NCBI GenBank assembly: GCA_016745315.1
Contig: CP066886.1
Span: forward strand, 2,325,501-2,389,500
Source: Arthrospira sp. PCC 9108
GTDB taxonomy: Bacteria; Cyanobacteriota; Cyanobacteriia; Cyanobacteriales; Microcoleaceae
Direction: 5' to 3'
DNA length: 64,000 bases
Part shown: positions 28,747 through 39,747 of the stretch, piece after piece
How the letters are laid out: each line of letters begins with the position of its first letter
How positions within the stretch are numbered: the first letter of the stretch is position 1
Position numbers and translations under genes: made by a program
The notes under the pieces: generated by a model
Told to the model about the DNA's origin: nothing
Database searches by the model: none
What the model saw: the letters and a program-made list of their open reading frames with translations, nothing else

Positions 28747-30667
28747 TACAAAGTCCCTCTTAGTGGGTTATCGCCGTCAATCAATTCGGTTTCTATCTTG
28801 ATATCAGGAAAGTCTTTTTTCAATAATTCTTGTACTTTATTAGTCTCTTGCTCTCTAATCTCGTCTTGTTTTTTCATTGAATCATATAACCTAGTTAAAT
28901 CGGCTAATATGTCTTTTGACGGGTCATTACCATTAACTTGTAAAGTACCTTGCGCTCTAACTATTGAGAATATTTCCTTTATTTGATTTAAGGCTGTCTG
29001 TAGTGTTTCTTTCGCGTTCTTTTGATTAGTGATTTTAACTTTACTTTCATTAGGTTCTAGTAGTTCCTCAAAATTATCAGCCTCTGGAGTAAACGCTGTT
29101 TTTAGTTTCTCGTATTTTTCCTCGGTTTCAAATCCTAAATAGTCTAATATTTCCGAGACTTCCCTACCAGCTTTAAAGGCTGCTGAATGCGCCAAACCTG
29201 CTTCATGTAAACAGGTTAAAACAGCGTTTTGTGTAACCTGATGAGAGATGGCAATTTCCATTACCATCCCGAATATTTCAGCAATTGATTCAGCTAAGTT
29301 AGGCAATTTGATTTCCGCGTGTTCCTGTTCTTTGGTCATCAAATTTACGTCATTAATCTCGACTTTAACTTCAAACTCACCCCATCTTTCGTCATCAATA
29401 TCGAATCGATACATTAACCACTCTGGCAATGTGTTTATTCGTTTAATTCTGTTTTCTGGATTATTAGCATTAACCGTTATTTTTTCAGGCATTTCAGCCG
29501 GAAAGGATTCAGGGTCTAGGAACTCGTAAATCCTTCTAATCATTCCACAGCATTCTTCATTCATGTCTGGTATTGTTACTCTTTTTCTTCTAGTGTATTC
29601 TATTTCACATATAGGGTCATAAACATATAAACCTGACCAAGTATTGTAATTAAGCGATTGTAGTTTACACGGGAATATTCCAAAACCCCAAAACGCTCTT
29701 TCTAAAGCACTCATTGTTCCTTGCTTAAAAGTATAGTATCTATTTTTATAGCCATATCTAGACGCACCCATCCATGACCAACCAATATCAAATGTTTTGC
29801 GGTCAATCGTCACTCTGTTCCCAAGGAGAAACCAATACGTCGTGTAAGCCATTTTAGCCCAGGGGTTTGTATGCAGGCTTAAAAAAGTCTGTAAATATTT
29901 ACCACGAATATATATAGCGGTTAGATTATGACCCGCATTTAAATTATCGCCTTCAATGTAATCTCCTTCTATATAATAATTTACAGGATGAAGTTCCTCA
30001 AACTCACAAATAACATTATGTGATGTCATTGACTCCCATATTATTGTTTCCGATTCTCGCCGCCACCGCCGAGGTAGTAAAGTTCCATGCCCAAACTGGC
30101 TTAAGTTAATAAAAGTTGGTGGATAGCTTGAGTCTCGATATACCTTACTATACTCATAACTTGCTTCCCAAGTATAGCTAACGCCATCTTTTGATTTATG
30201 TAATGATGTTTGAAAATCGTTTTTTTCAAACCTATCAAAATTACCGTATCCCGACAATATGTTATATGATTGGTAACCTGAACTTTCTCCATAACGAGGA
30301 TGGGCATAGGGCAATAAATAATAACAATCATCTTTAACAGTTGTGGTTTCCTCGATTAATTCATCTAAATAGCTTGCGTTATCGCCTTGATTATCTGAAC
30401 TTCTACCTTTATTATCATCTACCTCGTCACCGCTATTAGGACCGCCAAAACCTCTACCAGCGCCACCCTTTCCCCTAGGTTTTTTCCTCCCTTTGGTTCA
30501 TCTCTCTTTGGTGGCTCCCTACGATGGTCTTGACTAGCACCACCAAACGATTTCCTACCTTGTGGCTCCCTAGTAGGGTCTGGGTCCCATATTCTAGTAG
30601 TAGGGTCTGGGTCTCGCATTCTAGCGGTAGGGTCTGGGTCCCATGGGTTAATTGTGTTTCTAACCAT
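28746..30667 (-). CDS. Large element B protein (about 640 residues) read through a -1 slippery site
   Basis: The frame opens at 30667 with a proline/aspartate-rich N terminus holding three DPDPT repeats, then meets A AAA AAC at 30485-30479. In the zero frame it ends at a TAG about 20 codons later. In the -1 frame it continues without a stop (PRGKGGAGRGFGG, then NSGDEVDDNKG...) to 28746. Tyrosine/tryptophan-rich and coiled-coil-like regions follow (NAKETLQTALNQIKEIF). The fused product is about 640 residues and resembles no family I know. A missing A in the A6 run would give the same fusion, so the shift may be a sequence error. Confidence 0.55.
30479..30485 (-). other. Canonical -1 frameshift heptamer A AAA AAC
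   Basis: On the minus strand the zero frame reads GGA AAA AAC, so the heptamer is correctly phased. The -1 frame downstream joins the long open frame. A zero-frame stop follows after about 20 codons. Confidence 0.6.
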
Positions 30668-30730
30668 TTAAATAATCACATTAAAGTAGTAATATTATAC
30701 TAAAAAATAATTTATTAATAGGTGGTTAAA
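30668..30730. promoter_or_regulatory. AT-rich divergent intergenic region
   Basis: The only divergent gene junction in element B. It is strongly AT-rich, with TATACT- and TATTAT-like boxes, and supplies the AGGTGG ribosome-binding site for the plus-strand gene. It probably holds promoters for both blocks; exact sites cannot be fixed. Confidence 0.35.
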
Positions 30731-31528
30731 ATGGTGAGAGGTGTTAAAAATATCACGGCTAATATAAACGCTGCTAACTGGAGTAACGCCATAGAGTTAT
30801 TTAACGGGACTATTTTAGAATCATTAATAACAGAAAGATATAAATATGATATCGGTATTTACAGCTATATATCATCGTTAAACGCTAGGTGTTATATCCC
30901 TAATATTGCACAATCACAAATCCCCACAATTTACCCGGAAGATAGCTATTACCAACGGTGGGAAAAAAAACAGGAAGTGTTGCAGGGAGCGGTAGATTTA
31001 CAGATATTTTATGGGAATATGGCAACAGAAAACGGGTTAAATTTAGGGATTGTCAAATTGCCATATTATGGAGGCATTCACACCGAAAACCTGTTAATTG
31101 AATTAATCACTAATCAAAACGAAGGTTTAGCAATTGATAGCAACTCAATAGTTAAAGCTAGGTGTTTAACTCAGTTACATAACAATGATTCTATTAATAT
31201 TTTGGGCATGGCTGAATATCAACTCGATACAGTTCCTCAAACCCCTACATTGACACAACCCGAAAATTTTGGGGTGACAATAGGCAATACCCCCACGTTA
31301 GTTAGACCCTCAAATATTAATCGGTATAGGTTGCACTTACAAAACGTAGGTTCTGTAGGGGTATGGTTTTGTCACGGTGATATCAGTAACTGTGTACCTT
31401 ATCAATGCCTATATTTACCTCCTAACGCTGGGTGGGATGATGAACTAAAATCAACAGCTTCTATCTATGCTATAACTGAGGATAGCGTAACCAATATTGT
31501 TGGATTAGAACAAATAATAAATTGGTAA
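30731..31528 (+). CDS. Element B 265-residue beta-rich protein, possible receptor/structural protein
   Basis: Start chosen at the ATG at 30731 (MVRGVKNITANI), 6 bases after AGGTGG. The earlier GTG at 30722 is in frame. The C-terminal domain (NRYRLHLQNVGSVGVWF, then YLPPNAGWDDE, YAITED) resembles in layout the whole of the next protein: a strand, a turn, a PxxxW loop and a final strand. It is probably a jelly-roll-like or immunoglobulin-like fold. It begins the plus-strand block that ends in the fibre, so a virion role is likely but not shown. Confidence 0.55.
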   Translation: MVRGVKNITANINAANWSNAIELFNGTILESLITERYKYDIGIYSYISSLNARCYIPNIAQSQIPTIYPEDSYYQRWEKKQEVLQGAVDLQIFYGNMATENGLNLGIVKLPYYGGIHTENLLIELITNQNEGLAIDSNSIVKARCLTQLHNNDSINILGMAEYQLDTVPQTPTLTQPENFGVTIGNTPTLVRPSNINRYRLHLQNVGSVGVWFCHGDISNCVPYQCLYLPPNAGWDDELKSTASIYAITEDSVTNIVGLEQIINW

Positions 31529-31554
31529 ATTTTACTTTGATTTAGGAGTTTATT

Positions 31555-31902
31555 ATGAGTTTCTCAGTTTACAGTTCTATTGTCAATTTAGACACTCTAA
31601 ATATGAGCAGTAAAATACCGGGAACTCCCGAAACTACCGCGATAAGTTTGACTGCTAACACTATCACGGAAGTTGTGCCTATCAATGCTACCAGTAACGG
31701 TAGAACGGTGTTTGTAAAGAATCGGTCAAATACCAATGTACATCTAATATTTGACCCTACAGGTGATAGCGTGTCAGACGCTGCATTTTCGGTTAAGCCA
31801 GGTGATACCATCTCAATAACGTGGGGTAGAACTGAGTTACAGGCGATAGCAGAATCTAGCGCTAGTATCAGCGTTACAATTATCGAATATATCAATATGT
31901 AA
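31555..31902 (+). CDS. Element B 115-residue beta-sandwich-like protein
   Basis: Nearly all-beta composition: TVFVKNRSNTNVHLIFDP, then FSVKPGDTISITWGRTEL and a final IEYINM strand. It is similar in layout to the C-terminal domain of the preceding protein, and may bind a fibre or decorate a capsid. AGGAG lies about 8 bases upstream of the ATG. A TTATTAGCC-type region follows the stop. Confidence 0.55.
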   Translation: MSFSVYSSIVNLDTLNMSSKIPGTPETTAISLTANTITEVVPINATSNGRTVFVKNRSNTNVHLIFDPTGDSVSDAAFSVKPGDTISITWGRTELQAIAESSASISVTIIEYINM

Positions 31903-31968
31903 TCATCAAATGAATGGCTAGTATTAAGTTATTAGCCATTTATTTGATTACTCAATATAGAGGCAGTT

Positions 31969-34061
31969 ATGACTAATTTCAACATTTACTCTAGTAAGTT
32001 TGGGCAATCAACCGATGACTTGCCAGAAGGTGAAGTTAATCTGTATTTAACTAATGAACGGATACAAGCAGTTATTGACTCCAATACTAATTTAGTCAAA
32101 TTAACTGAGTTAATTTGGAATAATATTATTAATAAACCTGGCACTTTCCCCCCATCTACTCATTCCCATAGCTGGACTGAAATAACGTCCAAACCGTCTA
32201 CGTTTACTCCATCAGAACATACACATACTATTGCTAATGTTACAGGACTTCAAAGTACATTAGACGGTAAAGAGCCTACTTTTACCAAAAGTACAGCATT
32301 TAACAAAAATTTTGGAACAACTATTGGAACTGTTACAGAAGGTAACGATGTCAGATTATCAAATGCTAGAACACCAACTAGCCATACACATACCTTATCT
32401 CAAATAACAAATTCAGGTAATGTTGCTGCCATTGATACAAATGGCAGTACATCTAACTATTTACGCGGCGATGGTGTTTGGGTAACACCTCCTAATACAA
32501 CCTATTCTGCGGGAACTGGCTTAACTTTAGTAGGAACTGAGTTTAGAAACACCGCCCCAAACGTATCCACCAACCTCTCTACAAGCACTACAAGCAATAC
32601 GTTAACCGTTAACAGTTCTGACGGTACTAATGCTGTATTACCTGCTGCTACAACAACCGTTGCAGGTGTAATGTCGAACGCTGATAAGACAAAGCTGGAT
32701 GGGATTGCGGCAGGCGCACAAGTAAATGTAGCAACTAATTTAGGAGTAACAGCAGGAACAACAGCAGGTCCTGTAGTTACATCATCAACAGGAACTAATG
32801 TTACTTTACCTACAGCTAGTGCAACTAATTCAGGGATAATTACAACTGGGAATCAGACATGGACAGGAGTTAAAACATTTAATTCATTAATTACCGGGTC
32901 AATAAGTGGAAACGCCGGAACAGCAACAGCACTTCAAACTGCTAGAACAATTAATGGGACTTCGTTTAATGGTAGTGCCAATATAACAATAACTGACAAT
33001 ACTCCTAATACATTAACAAATGGTACGGGATTAACTGGAAATAATTTTAATGGGAGTACTGCCCATGGGCGGTTGCTTATGGCACTACAGCAAACACAGC
33101 CTGTCAAGGTAATGATAGTAGATTATCTAACGCTAGGACTCCCACAACGCACACACATTCAAATATTACATTAACTGCAGGTGATGGTTGATCCGGAGGA
33201 GGAACTTTAGCAGCTAATAGAACAATTAATGTAGATTCAACTGTAGTTAGAACTACAGGTAATCAAACTTTAACAGGAATTAAAACATTTAACATAACAA
33301 ATAATCCAGTAACTTTTGCAACTAATGAAAGTTTTCCTGATGGAAATATGCTTATTGATTTTAATGTTTGGAGGGGGTTTGACATCCGCCGGATAGGCTC
33401 TAGTGCTGGTTCGGCAAGTTTAGTACTAAATAGTAGAGTTGGAGCAAATAGTTGGGCGTTTTCTCATCAAGGGAATTATTCTATGCAATTAGAAGCAGAT
33501 AATAATCCTAGAGTATTTATATATCATGGTATTAATTTTCATCAAAGCGATTGGCGAGGTGCTCCTAACAATAGATATTCAATACAATTATATAACGGAC
33601 AGACATATTTTATAAAGAGCTCAACTCTTTCATCATCTGGAGTACATACTAGATTTAGAGTAGGAGGCACAAATGTATCTTATATTAACGATAATGGAGA
33701 CTACGTTAAAGGTAGCTCTGATCTTAAATTCAAAACACTTTTATCAAAACCAACTCTAGGGTTAAGCGAAATTAACGCATTGACAGTCACGTGGTTTAAG
33801 TATAATGAACTTGCAGCATTTCATGGCTTTAATCCAAGTACAGAACAATTTGGTTTAATTGCTCAAGAAGTACAAAATATATATCCTAACGCAGTTGAAG
33901 TGATTAAAAATGACCATACAGATAGTCCTGAAGTTGACGACAAAAAAATAGATTACTTAACAATCATGTATGATAAACTGATACCATTAGTGATTGCGGC
34001 AATTCAGGAATTATCAGAAAAAATCGACAAATTAGAAAATATGCTAAACACTCAACAATAA
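31969..34061 (+). pseudogene. Fibre/spike-like protein with C-terminal peptidase-S74 chaperone, two lesions
   Basis: The first frame (31969 to about 33060) has repeated SHTHT and DGKEPTF-like segments and a T/N/S-rich beta shaft typical of phage tail fibres. A frame change near 33060 moves to a frame reading AVAYGTTANTACQGNDSRL, and a TGA at about 33189 (GDG*SGGG) is followed by an open frame to 34061. The C terminus (SSDLKFK, then FGLIAQEVQNIYPNAVE, DYLTIMYDKLIPLV) is an intramolecular chaperone of the S74 type, which trimerises the fibre and cleaves itself off. Intact length would be about 697 residues. This is the strongest virion gene in the element. Confidence 0.75.
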
Positions 34062-34072
34062 ATTAACAGATA

Positions 34073-34429
34073 ATGCCTAATGCACTTAATATATCAGAGA
34101 GTAACTGGTTTAAGGTTTATGAATTTAATTTTAGGATAGAAGATGATAGTACTCTACACGGTACTAAAAAATTGCCTGACATTTCTGGCAGTAAATTTGT
34201 TAGGATATTATTTGACGCTGACAGTGTACCCGTGTACTGGAAAATGGCAGGGTGGCTTAAATTCTATGCCTACAATGATGTGAAGCAGAATATGATGGTT
34301 AAAAAAGAGACTATATGGCTTAATGAATATCAAATAATTGAATCACCGCCGTACAGCAATTTTTACGCTTCATTTTCTCCACTAGAAAGAATTAAATGGT
34401 TTACACTTCATTTTTGGAAATTAATATAA
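34073..34429 (+). CDS. Element B hypothetical protein after the fibre gene
   Basis: A 118-residue soluble protein rich in aromatic residues (NWFKVYEFNFRIED, YWKMAGWLKFYAY). Its stop TAA touches the ATG of the next gene, so the two are co-translated. Position after a fibre suggests a fibre-assembly or lysis role, but I recognise no motif. Confidence 0.55.
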   Translation: MPNALNISESNWFKVYEFNFRIEDDSTLHGTKKLPDISGSKFVRILFDADSVPVYWKMAGWLKFYAYNDVKQNMMVKKETIWLNEYQIIESPPYSNFYASFSPLERIKWFTLHFWKLI

Positions 34430-34684
34430 ATGAACTTGGTAATAGTTGAATTAGGGTTAATTATTGTCGCGATTATTCTCAGTACGTTCATTACGCATAC
34501 AGGAAACTTACTTATTGAGAATAGGTTAGACGGTATCCAAAATAGCCTAAATTATTTGATTAGATATGTTAATGATTTTATGCCATCAACAGTTTGTAAA
34601 AAACAGTTAGAAGATAAAAAGCAATCACCCCCTCTTCCAATTAACAGAGATGATATTGATGATGATGGTTGGAGAAAACCCTAA
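34430..34684 (+). CDS. Small single-pass membrane protein of element B
   Basis: 84 residues. Residues 2-25 (LVIVELGLIIVAIILSTFI) form one transmembrane helix, followed by a soluble tail with acidic C terminus (DDIDDDGWRKP). Size and topology are compatible with a holin- or spanin-like lysis protein, or a virion membrane protein. No charged-motif signature decides. It is the last gene before the right terminal repeat. Confidence 0.55.
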   Translation: MNLVIVELGLIIVAIILSTFITHTGNLLIENRLDGIQNSLNYLIRYVNDFMPSTVCKKQLEDKKQSPPLPINRDDIDDDGWRKP

Positions 34685-34689
34685 CACCT

Positions 34690-35521
34690 AACACCTAACC
34701 CAATAACTTAAATGGCCCCCTATGGTTTCTAACTGTAGGGGGTGCTTGCATATTTTTTGTTAACAGGAGTGCTGCAACAGGAGTGCTGGAAGTTTATATG
34801 AATGCTTGCCTCTAATTTACCCACAATAAACACCCTAAGCCAAAACCTTAACCCGTCTATTAGGGGTAATCATCCTGTGCGGAACCCAGTACCCCTATAA
34901 ATTGGAGACTTGTCTAGCGGTATGTAGGTATCGGTTTCGATGGGGAATCAATTCCCTAGGATTATGTAGGTATCAGCGAGAGATGACGAAACAAGTTACC
35001 AGGTGAAAAGTTGTTTGGGGGTATCGGGTTGGTTCCGGTAGGAGATAGTTTAGATTATGCGATCGCATTTTGTTGGTAGCGAGTAGGCTCCCCAATATTT
35101 CCCCAATAACCTGGTTCCCTACGGGAGTCAGGTAGGCGGTCTGATATCGTTGTACATTGATAGGGGTATCGTTGTACATTGATAACCTAGTGGGTTCCCC
35201 TATGGGTTGTTTTTGAGCCATATCCTCCCCCAACCGAAACAAGCACTCCTGGGGAAACGAACGATGTGATAGCAGTCAATGGTGAGGAACGAACCGATAG
35301 GCGGCCATTGACGGGTATCACAAGGGAGTTACCCTATCGGTGTTTGGTTGGGGGGAGATAGTAGGCATTTGACAGATTGATTAAGTTGTGCTTGTTGACT
35401 GAGTAATCAACCTGTTGACAGAATTATTTTCCTGTGCTAGGACTAGATTGTGAGTAATATCTGAGTAACTCAATAGGATATAGGGGTTGAGCAATAACCC
35501 GCTATCGCTATCAGGATAAGG
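34690..35521. repeat. Right inverted terminal repeat of element B
   Basis: Inverted copy of 20080-20895; no gene. Near 34758 the hairpin of the left copy is replaced by a 13 bp direct repeat (AACAGGAGTGCTG twice). Two ATGTAGGTATC motifs lie at 34922-34975. The long inverted repeat at 35263-35325 has one mutated arm. Confidence 0.8.
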
Positions 35522-35556
35522 GTTAATTGTGAACGGAGAGGGAGGGATTCAGAACC
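35522..35556. other. attR of element B
   Basis: 35 bp identical to attL at 18337-18371. It covers the last 23 bases of tRNA-Ser and 12 bases beyond, so the intact tRNA lies on this side. Confidence 0.85.
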
Positions 35557-35624
35557 CTCGGAGAGGCTGAACACCCCTCAACAGATTAGCAATCTGCCGC
35601 TTTCGACCACTCAGCCACCTCTCC
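35534..35624 (-). tRNA. tRNA-Ser(GCU)
   Basis: The minus strand folds as a class II tRNA. It has acceptor GGAGAGG/CCTCTCC, anticodon loop TTGCTAA (anticodon GCT), a long variable arm, and a T loop of TTCTGAATC type. CCA is not encoded. It is the integration target of element B. Confidence 0.9.
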
Positions 35625-35708
35625 CAGTGACATCATTCTAATATAACTGATTCTCACCAATAAGTCTAGTCCTGTCGGCAAAAAATTTTCTCGATTTTCT
35701 CAGAGATT

Positions 35709-36335
35709 TTAATGGCCCGTTGATTCTCGATTGATAATCCCATTGAGGAAAATATCAGTCAGTCCTTCGGCCATTTCCTGCATATCGGAGGGGAGGCGGC
35801 TGGGTCAATAATAGTGCGATAACTGAAGCCAGCGACCGCAAACATACCCAAAAATACCTGGGCGACCATACGGGGATTCATGGGACGATACACGCCCTTC
35901 TCCATAGCGGTTTGAAAGAAAGCCTCAGCCACGTCTGTCATTTTAGCAATAATTTCTGACTGAATGCGATCGCTCAATTCCGGGTGAAACTGCGCTTCTA
36001 GGAAACAAACCCGCAGCAAATCGGCGTTACTATCCAGACCCATCATCCGATGTCGCATAATTTGGGAAATCCCTTGATAATTAGCCACCTCACTCAATTC
36101 TGTGAGTAAATCCGTCAAAATCTCAACCCATCCCTGAGTCACGACCTCGACCAAAATGGGCCTTTTTATTAGGAAAGTAGCGAAATATAGTCCCCTCCGC
36201 CACTCCCACCTTAGCAGCCAAGTCCTTGATAGTAGTTGCTTCATAGCCACGTCGCGCAAAAAGTTTAGTCGTCGCTTTCAGGATACGAGTAGGTATGTCA
36301 ACTTCTCGGGGTGGAGATTGATTAAAGATGTTCAT
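35709..36335 (-). pseudogene. TetR/AcrR-family regulator with two single-base shifts
   Basis: Start at the ATG at 36335 (MNIFNQSPPREVD). The N terminus is a TetR helix-turn-helix (ILKATTKLFARRGYEATTIK, then VAEGTIFRYF). An extra C near 36165 shifts the frame in NKKA, and an extra C near 35790 shifts it again. Both corrected, the protein runs to a TAA at 35709 (about 208 residues). The ligand-binding part resembles known TetR C-terminal domains only in general layout. Both breaks are at C runs. It would probably repress itself or the divergent protease genes. Confidence 0.75.
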
Positions 36336-36525
36336 AAATAAATAGAAACTGTGGGGGAGATAATTATCAAAACCCTGAGTTGATGCTATGATAGGCAATT
36401 CGCCAGAAGAGTCAAGAGTGGATGAGACATTGTAGTTTAAGAATAGTATTTTTCATGAATAGCAGTTAACGGGGGAGTATGTCAATATATAAACTATGAT
36501 CTAAACCAGAAACTACAAAATCTTT

Positions 36526-38111
36526 ATGAATCTAAGTTGGTTCGTGACTTCACCTAAGCACCATCAAAAACGATTACCCCCTTGGCTAAAACAATTTCTG
36601 CTGTTGCTGTTAGCAATTGTCCTGGGGGTGACTACTTGGGGACAGCCAACCCAAGCTGATGAACTTCCCAGCCCTTCGCCATCTATCCAACCTTACTTAG
36701 ATCGAGTTATCGATAAGGTGAGCGAATTTCGCCTAGATAATGGGATGAAGTTTATAGTCTTACAAAGAAATCAAGCCCCCGTGGTTTCTTTTTTTAATTC
36801 ATGCAGATGTTGGGGGTGTTGATGAACCGGAAGGACAAACGGGGGTAGCCCATTATTTAGAACATCTGGCTTTTAAAGGGACTCAACGAATTGGGACGAG
36901 TAATTATGCAGCGGAAAAACCACTTTTAGATAAACTAGATCAACTATTTGACCGTATCCTAGTCGCTCAAAATCAGGGTAATACTGAGGAATTAGCTAAA
37001 CTGACTGCCGAATTTATGAAGGTGGAAAAACAAGCGTCTGAGTATGTTAACCAAAACGAATTTGGGCGGATTGTTGAACAATCGGGGGGAGTGGGAATGA
37101 ATGCTACTACTTCTGCTGATGAAACGAGATATTTCTACAGTCTACCGTCGAATAAATTAGAATTGTGGATGTCTCTGGAGTCGGAGAGATTTTTAGAACC
37201 TGTATTCCGAGAATTCTTTAAGGAAAAAGAGGTAATTCTGGAAGAAAGAAGACTGCGGACTGATAATTCTCCGGTGGGTCAAATGGTGGAGGCTTTCGCT
37301 GAAACGGCGTTTCAAGTACACCCCTATCGTCGTCCGGTGATTGGTTATTTAGAGGATTTGCAAAGGATGACCCGCCCAAATGTTCAGGATTTCTTTGATA
37401 CCTATTATGTACCGAGTAATTTGACTGTAGCGGTGGTGGGAGATGTAGATCCATTACAGGTTAAAAAACTGGCTCAAATCTACTTTGGTCGCTATCCATC
37501 TCGACCTCATCCCCCCACAACTTGAGGTGACGGAACCTCCACAACTTGAAACTCGCGAAATCACTAAATATCTACGTTCTCAACCTTGGTATTTAGAAGG
37601 GTATCATCGCCCGGCTATCAGTGACCCAGACCATGTGGTTATAGATGCGATCGCCAGTATTCTTAGCAGTGGTCGCACTTCCCGGTTATATCAATCTTTG
37701 GTAGAACAAAAACAGGTAGCCCTCGCCGCCCAAGGAATTAGCAGTTATCCGGGAAATAAACATGATAATTTGATGTTGTTTTATGCGTTAACTTCCCCTA
37801 ATCATACGGTGGATGATGTGGCGGCTGCTTTACAAGTGGAAATAGACCGCCTGAAAAATGAACTGGTTTCTCCCCGGGAATTAGAAAGGGTAAAAACTCA
37901 GGCGCGGGCGAGTTTATTGCGATCGCTTGATTCTAATATGGGGATGGCTTTTGCTTTAGTTAACTATGAGGTGAAAACTGGATCTTGGCGGCATTTATTT
38001 GAAACTTTGGATGCCATTTCTGCTATCACTCCCCAAGATATTCAAAGGGTCGCCCAGGCTACTTTCCGCCCGGAAAATCGCACGGTGGGTCGTCTTTTAT
38101 CGCAAAATTAA
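36526..38111 (+). pseudogene. M16 (insulinase-like) zinc protease, active subunit, two homopolymer shifts
   Basis: An N-terminal signal segment (WLKQFLLLLLAIVLGVTTW) suggests export. The M16A zinc motif HYLEH is followed about 80-100 residues later by an EKEVILEERR helix holding the third ligand. Two M16 domains are seen. An extra T at 36786-36800 and an extra C near 37510 break the frame; correcting both gives about 528 residues. The next gene is a second M16 protein, so the pair should form an active/inactive heterodimer. The errors lie at T7 and C6 runs, so they may not be real. Confidence 0.75.
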
Positions 38112-38130
38112 TGTACCACTTCCTAATAAT

Positions 38131-39613
38131 ATGCAATTGACAACCTCTATGAAATTGAAAAAATCCAGGTTATTACTAATGGCGATCGCCTGTCTAACCC
38201 TGGTCATGACAGTGGTTTGGCATTCCCCCGCCGTCGCCGGAGTTCCCAAACATTATCGGGAACTAGAATTCCCTCCCCTTCGCACTTTGGAACTTCCCGA
38301 ATACAGTCGCTATCAACTTGAAAATGGTATTGTTATTTACCTGATGGAAGACCGGGAACTTCCTTTAGTTAGGGAAGTGCTATCTTTAAAACTGGCAGCC
38401 GTTTTGAGCCCAATAATAAGGTAGGATTAGCTAGTTTAACGGGGAGTTTAATGCGCGATGGGGGAACTAAAAAACATCCCCCTCAAGTGTTAAATGAAAT
38501 CCTGGAACACAAAGCCGCATCGGTAGAAACGGGAATTAGTGATACTATGGGAAATGCGGGTTTTAGCGCCCTAAGTGAGGATCTCGATGGGGTATTTAGT
38601 TTATTTGCAGAAGTGATTAGAGAACCGGCTTTTGATCCTCAACAATTAGAGTTAGCTAAAAATCAAATGCGAGGGGCGATCGCTCGTCGGAATGACGACC
38701 CTCAACGCATAGCTAGTCGGGAATTTCAGAAGCTAATTTATGGCTCCAAAAGTCCCTACGCCCGCAGTGTGGAATATGACCATTTATCACAGATTTCTCG
38801 GTCAGATTTAGTCAAGTTTCATCAACAATATTTTCACCCTCAAAATATGATTTTGGGGATTGTGGGAGATTTTGATTCCGCTGAAATGCGATCGCTCATT
38901 GCGGAAAAGTTCGGAGATTGGAAATCTAGCCGCGAAGCTATAAATCCTCCCCTTCCTGATGTTAATCAGGTTAATCTGGGTGGGGTGTTTATGATTGACC
39001 AACCCCAACTAACTCAAAGTTATGTGCAGATGGGACATTTAGGCGGTAAGGCTAATAATCCTGATTACCCGGCGCTAATGGTGCTTAATGGTGTGATGAA
39101 TGGCTTTGGTGGTAGGCTATTTAATGAAGTGCGATCGCGTCAAGGTTTAGCCTATTCTGTGTATGGAGTATGGAGTCCTAATTTTGATTATCCCGGCTTA
39201 TTTATTTCTGGGGGTCAAACTCGTTCAGATACCACTGTTCCATTAATTCAGGCTATGAAATCCGAAATTAAGCGCATACGCACCGAACCCATTACCGCCG
39301 AGGAATTGAACTACGCCAAGGAATCAACCCTTAATTCTTTTGTGTTTAATTTCGCTTCCGGCGACCAAACCCTTTCTCGTTTGATGCGTTATGAATACTT
39401 CGGTTATCCCGCCGATTTTATCTTCAACTACCGTCGTCAAGTTGAGGAAACCACCATTGAGGATGTTCAGAGGGTGGCGGCTGAGTATCTCCAACCGGAA
39501 AAGCTGGTGATTTTAGTGGTGGGTAATCAAAATAGTATTGACCCCCCCTTAATAGCTTGAATGAGGATGTCAAAGTTACCTCGATTGATATTACTATCCC
39601 CAATCAAACCTAG
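38131..39613 (+). pseudogene. M16-like protein lacking the zinc motif, partner of the preceding gene, two shifts
   Basis: The N terminus is a signal segment (LLLMAIACLTLVMTVVW). Where HxxEH should stand the sequence reads NEILEHKAAS, so the zinc site is absent, as in partner subunits of M16 heterodimers. A missing G near 38370 and an extra C near 39546 shift the frame; the corrected C terminus ends ...TIPNQT at 39613 (about 493 residues). Only 20 bases separate it from the active partner, an operon arrangement. Confidence 0.75.
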
Positions 39614-39747
39614 GTATTTTCAGGGGATGAAATTCCTCATTGACAAAAATCTCCCTCTCTCGGTCTCTCTCTGGGAGAGGGTGATCACCTACCCCTTGCC
39701 GCATTCAAGATGGTAGAATCTTTCTGGTAGGGGTAAAATGTCAAGGC

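Larger units (their letters stand above)
18337..35556. mobile_element. Element B: 17.2 kb integrative, virus-like element in tRNA-Ser(GCU)
   Basis: It is bounded by a 35 bp exact direct repeat (18337-18371 and 35522-35556) that overlaps the 3' end of tRNA-Ser, the classic mark of tyrosine-recombinase integration. Inside, in order: integrase, left terminal repeat, a minus-strand gene block from 30.7 to 20.9 kb (ATPase, nuclease, many unknowns), a plus-strand block from 30.7 to 34.7 kb (beta-rich proteins, fibre with S74 chaperone, small membrane protein), and the right terminal repeat. Hallmarks of tailed phages are not seen. Several genes show stops or shifts, so it may be defective. Confidence 0.8.

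Noticed and set aside
34973..35242. Minus-strand 89-codon frame in the right terminal repeat
   Set aside because: It lies in a non-coding repeat and is not kept open in the other three copies.
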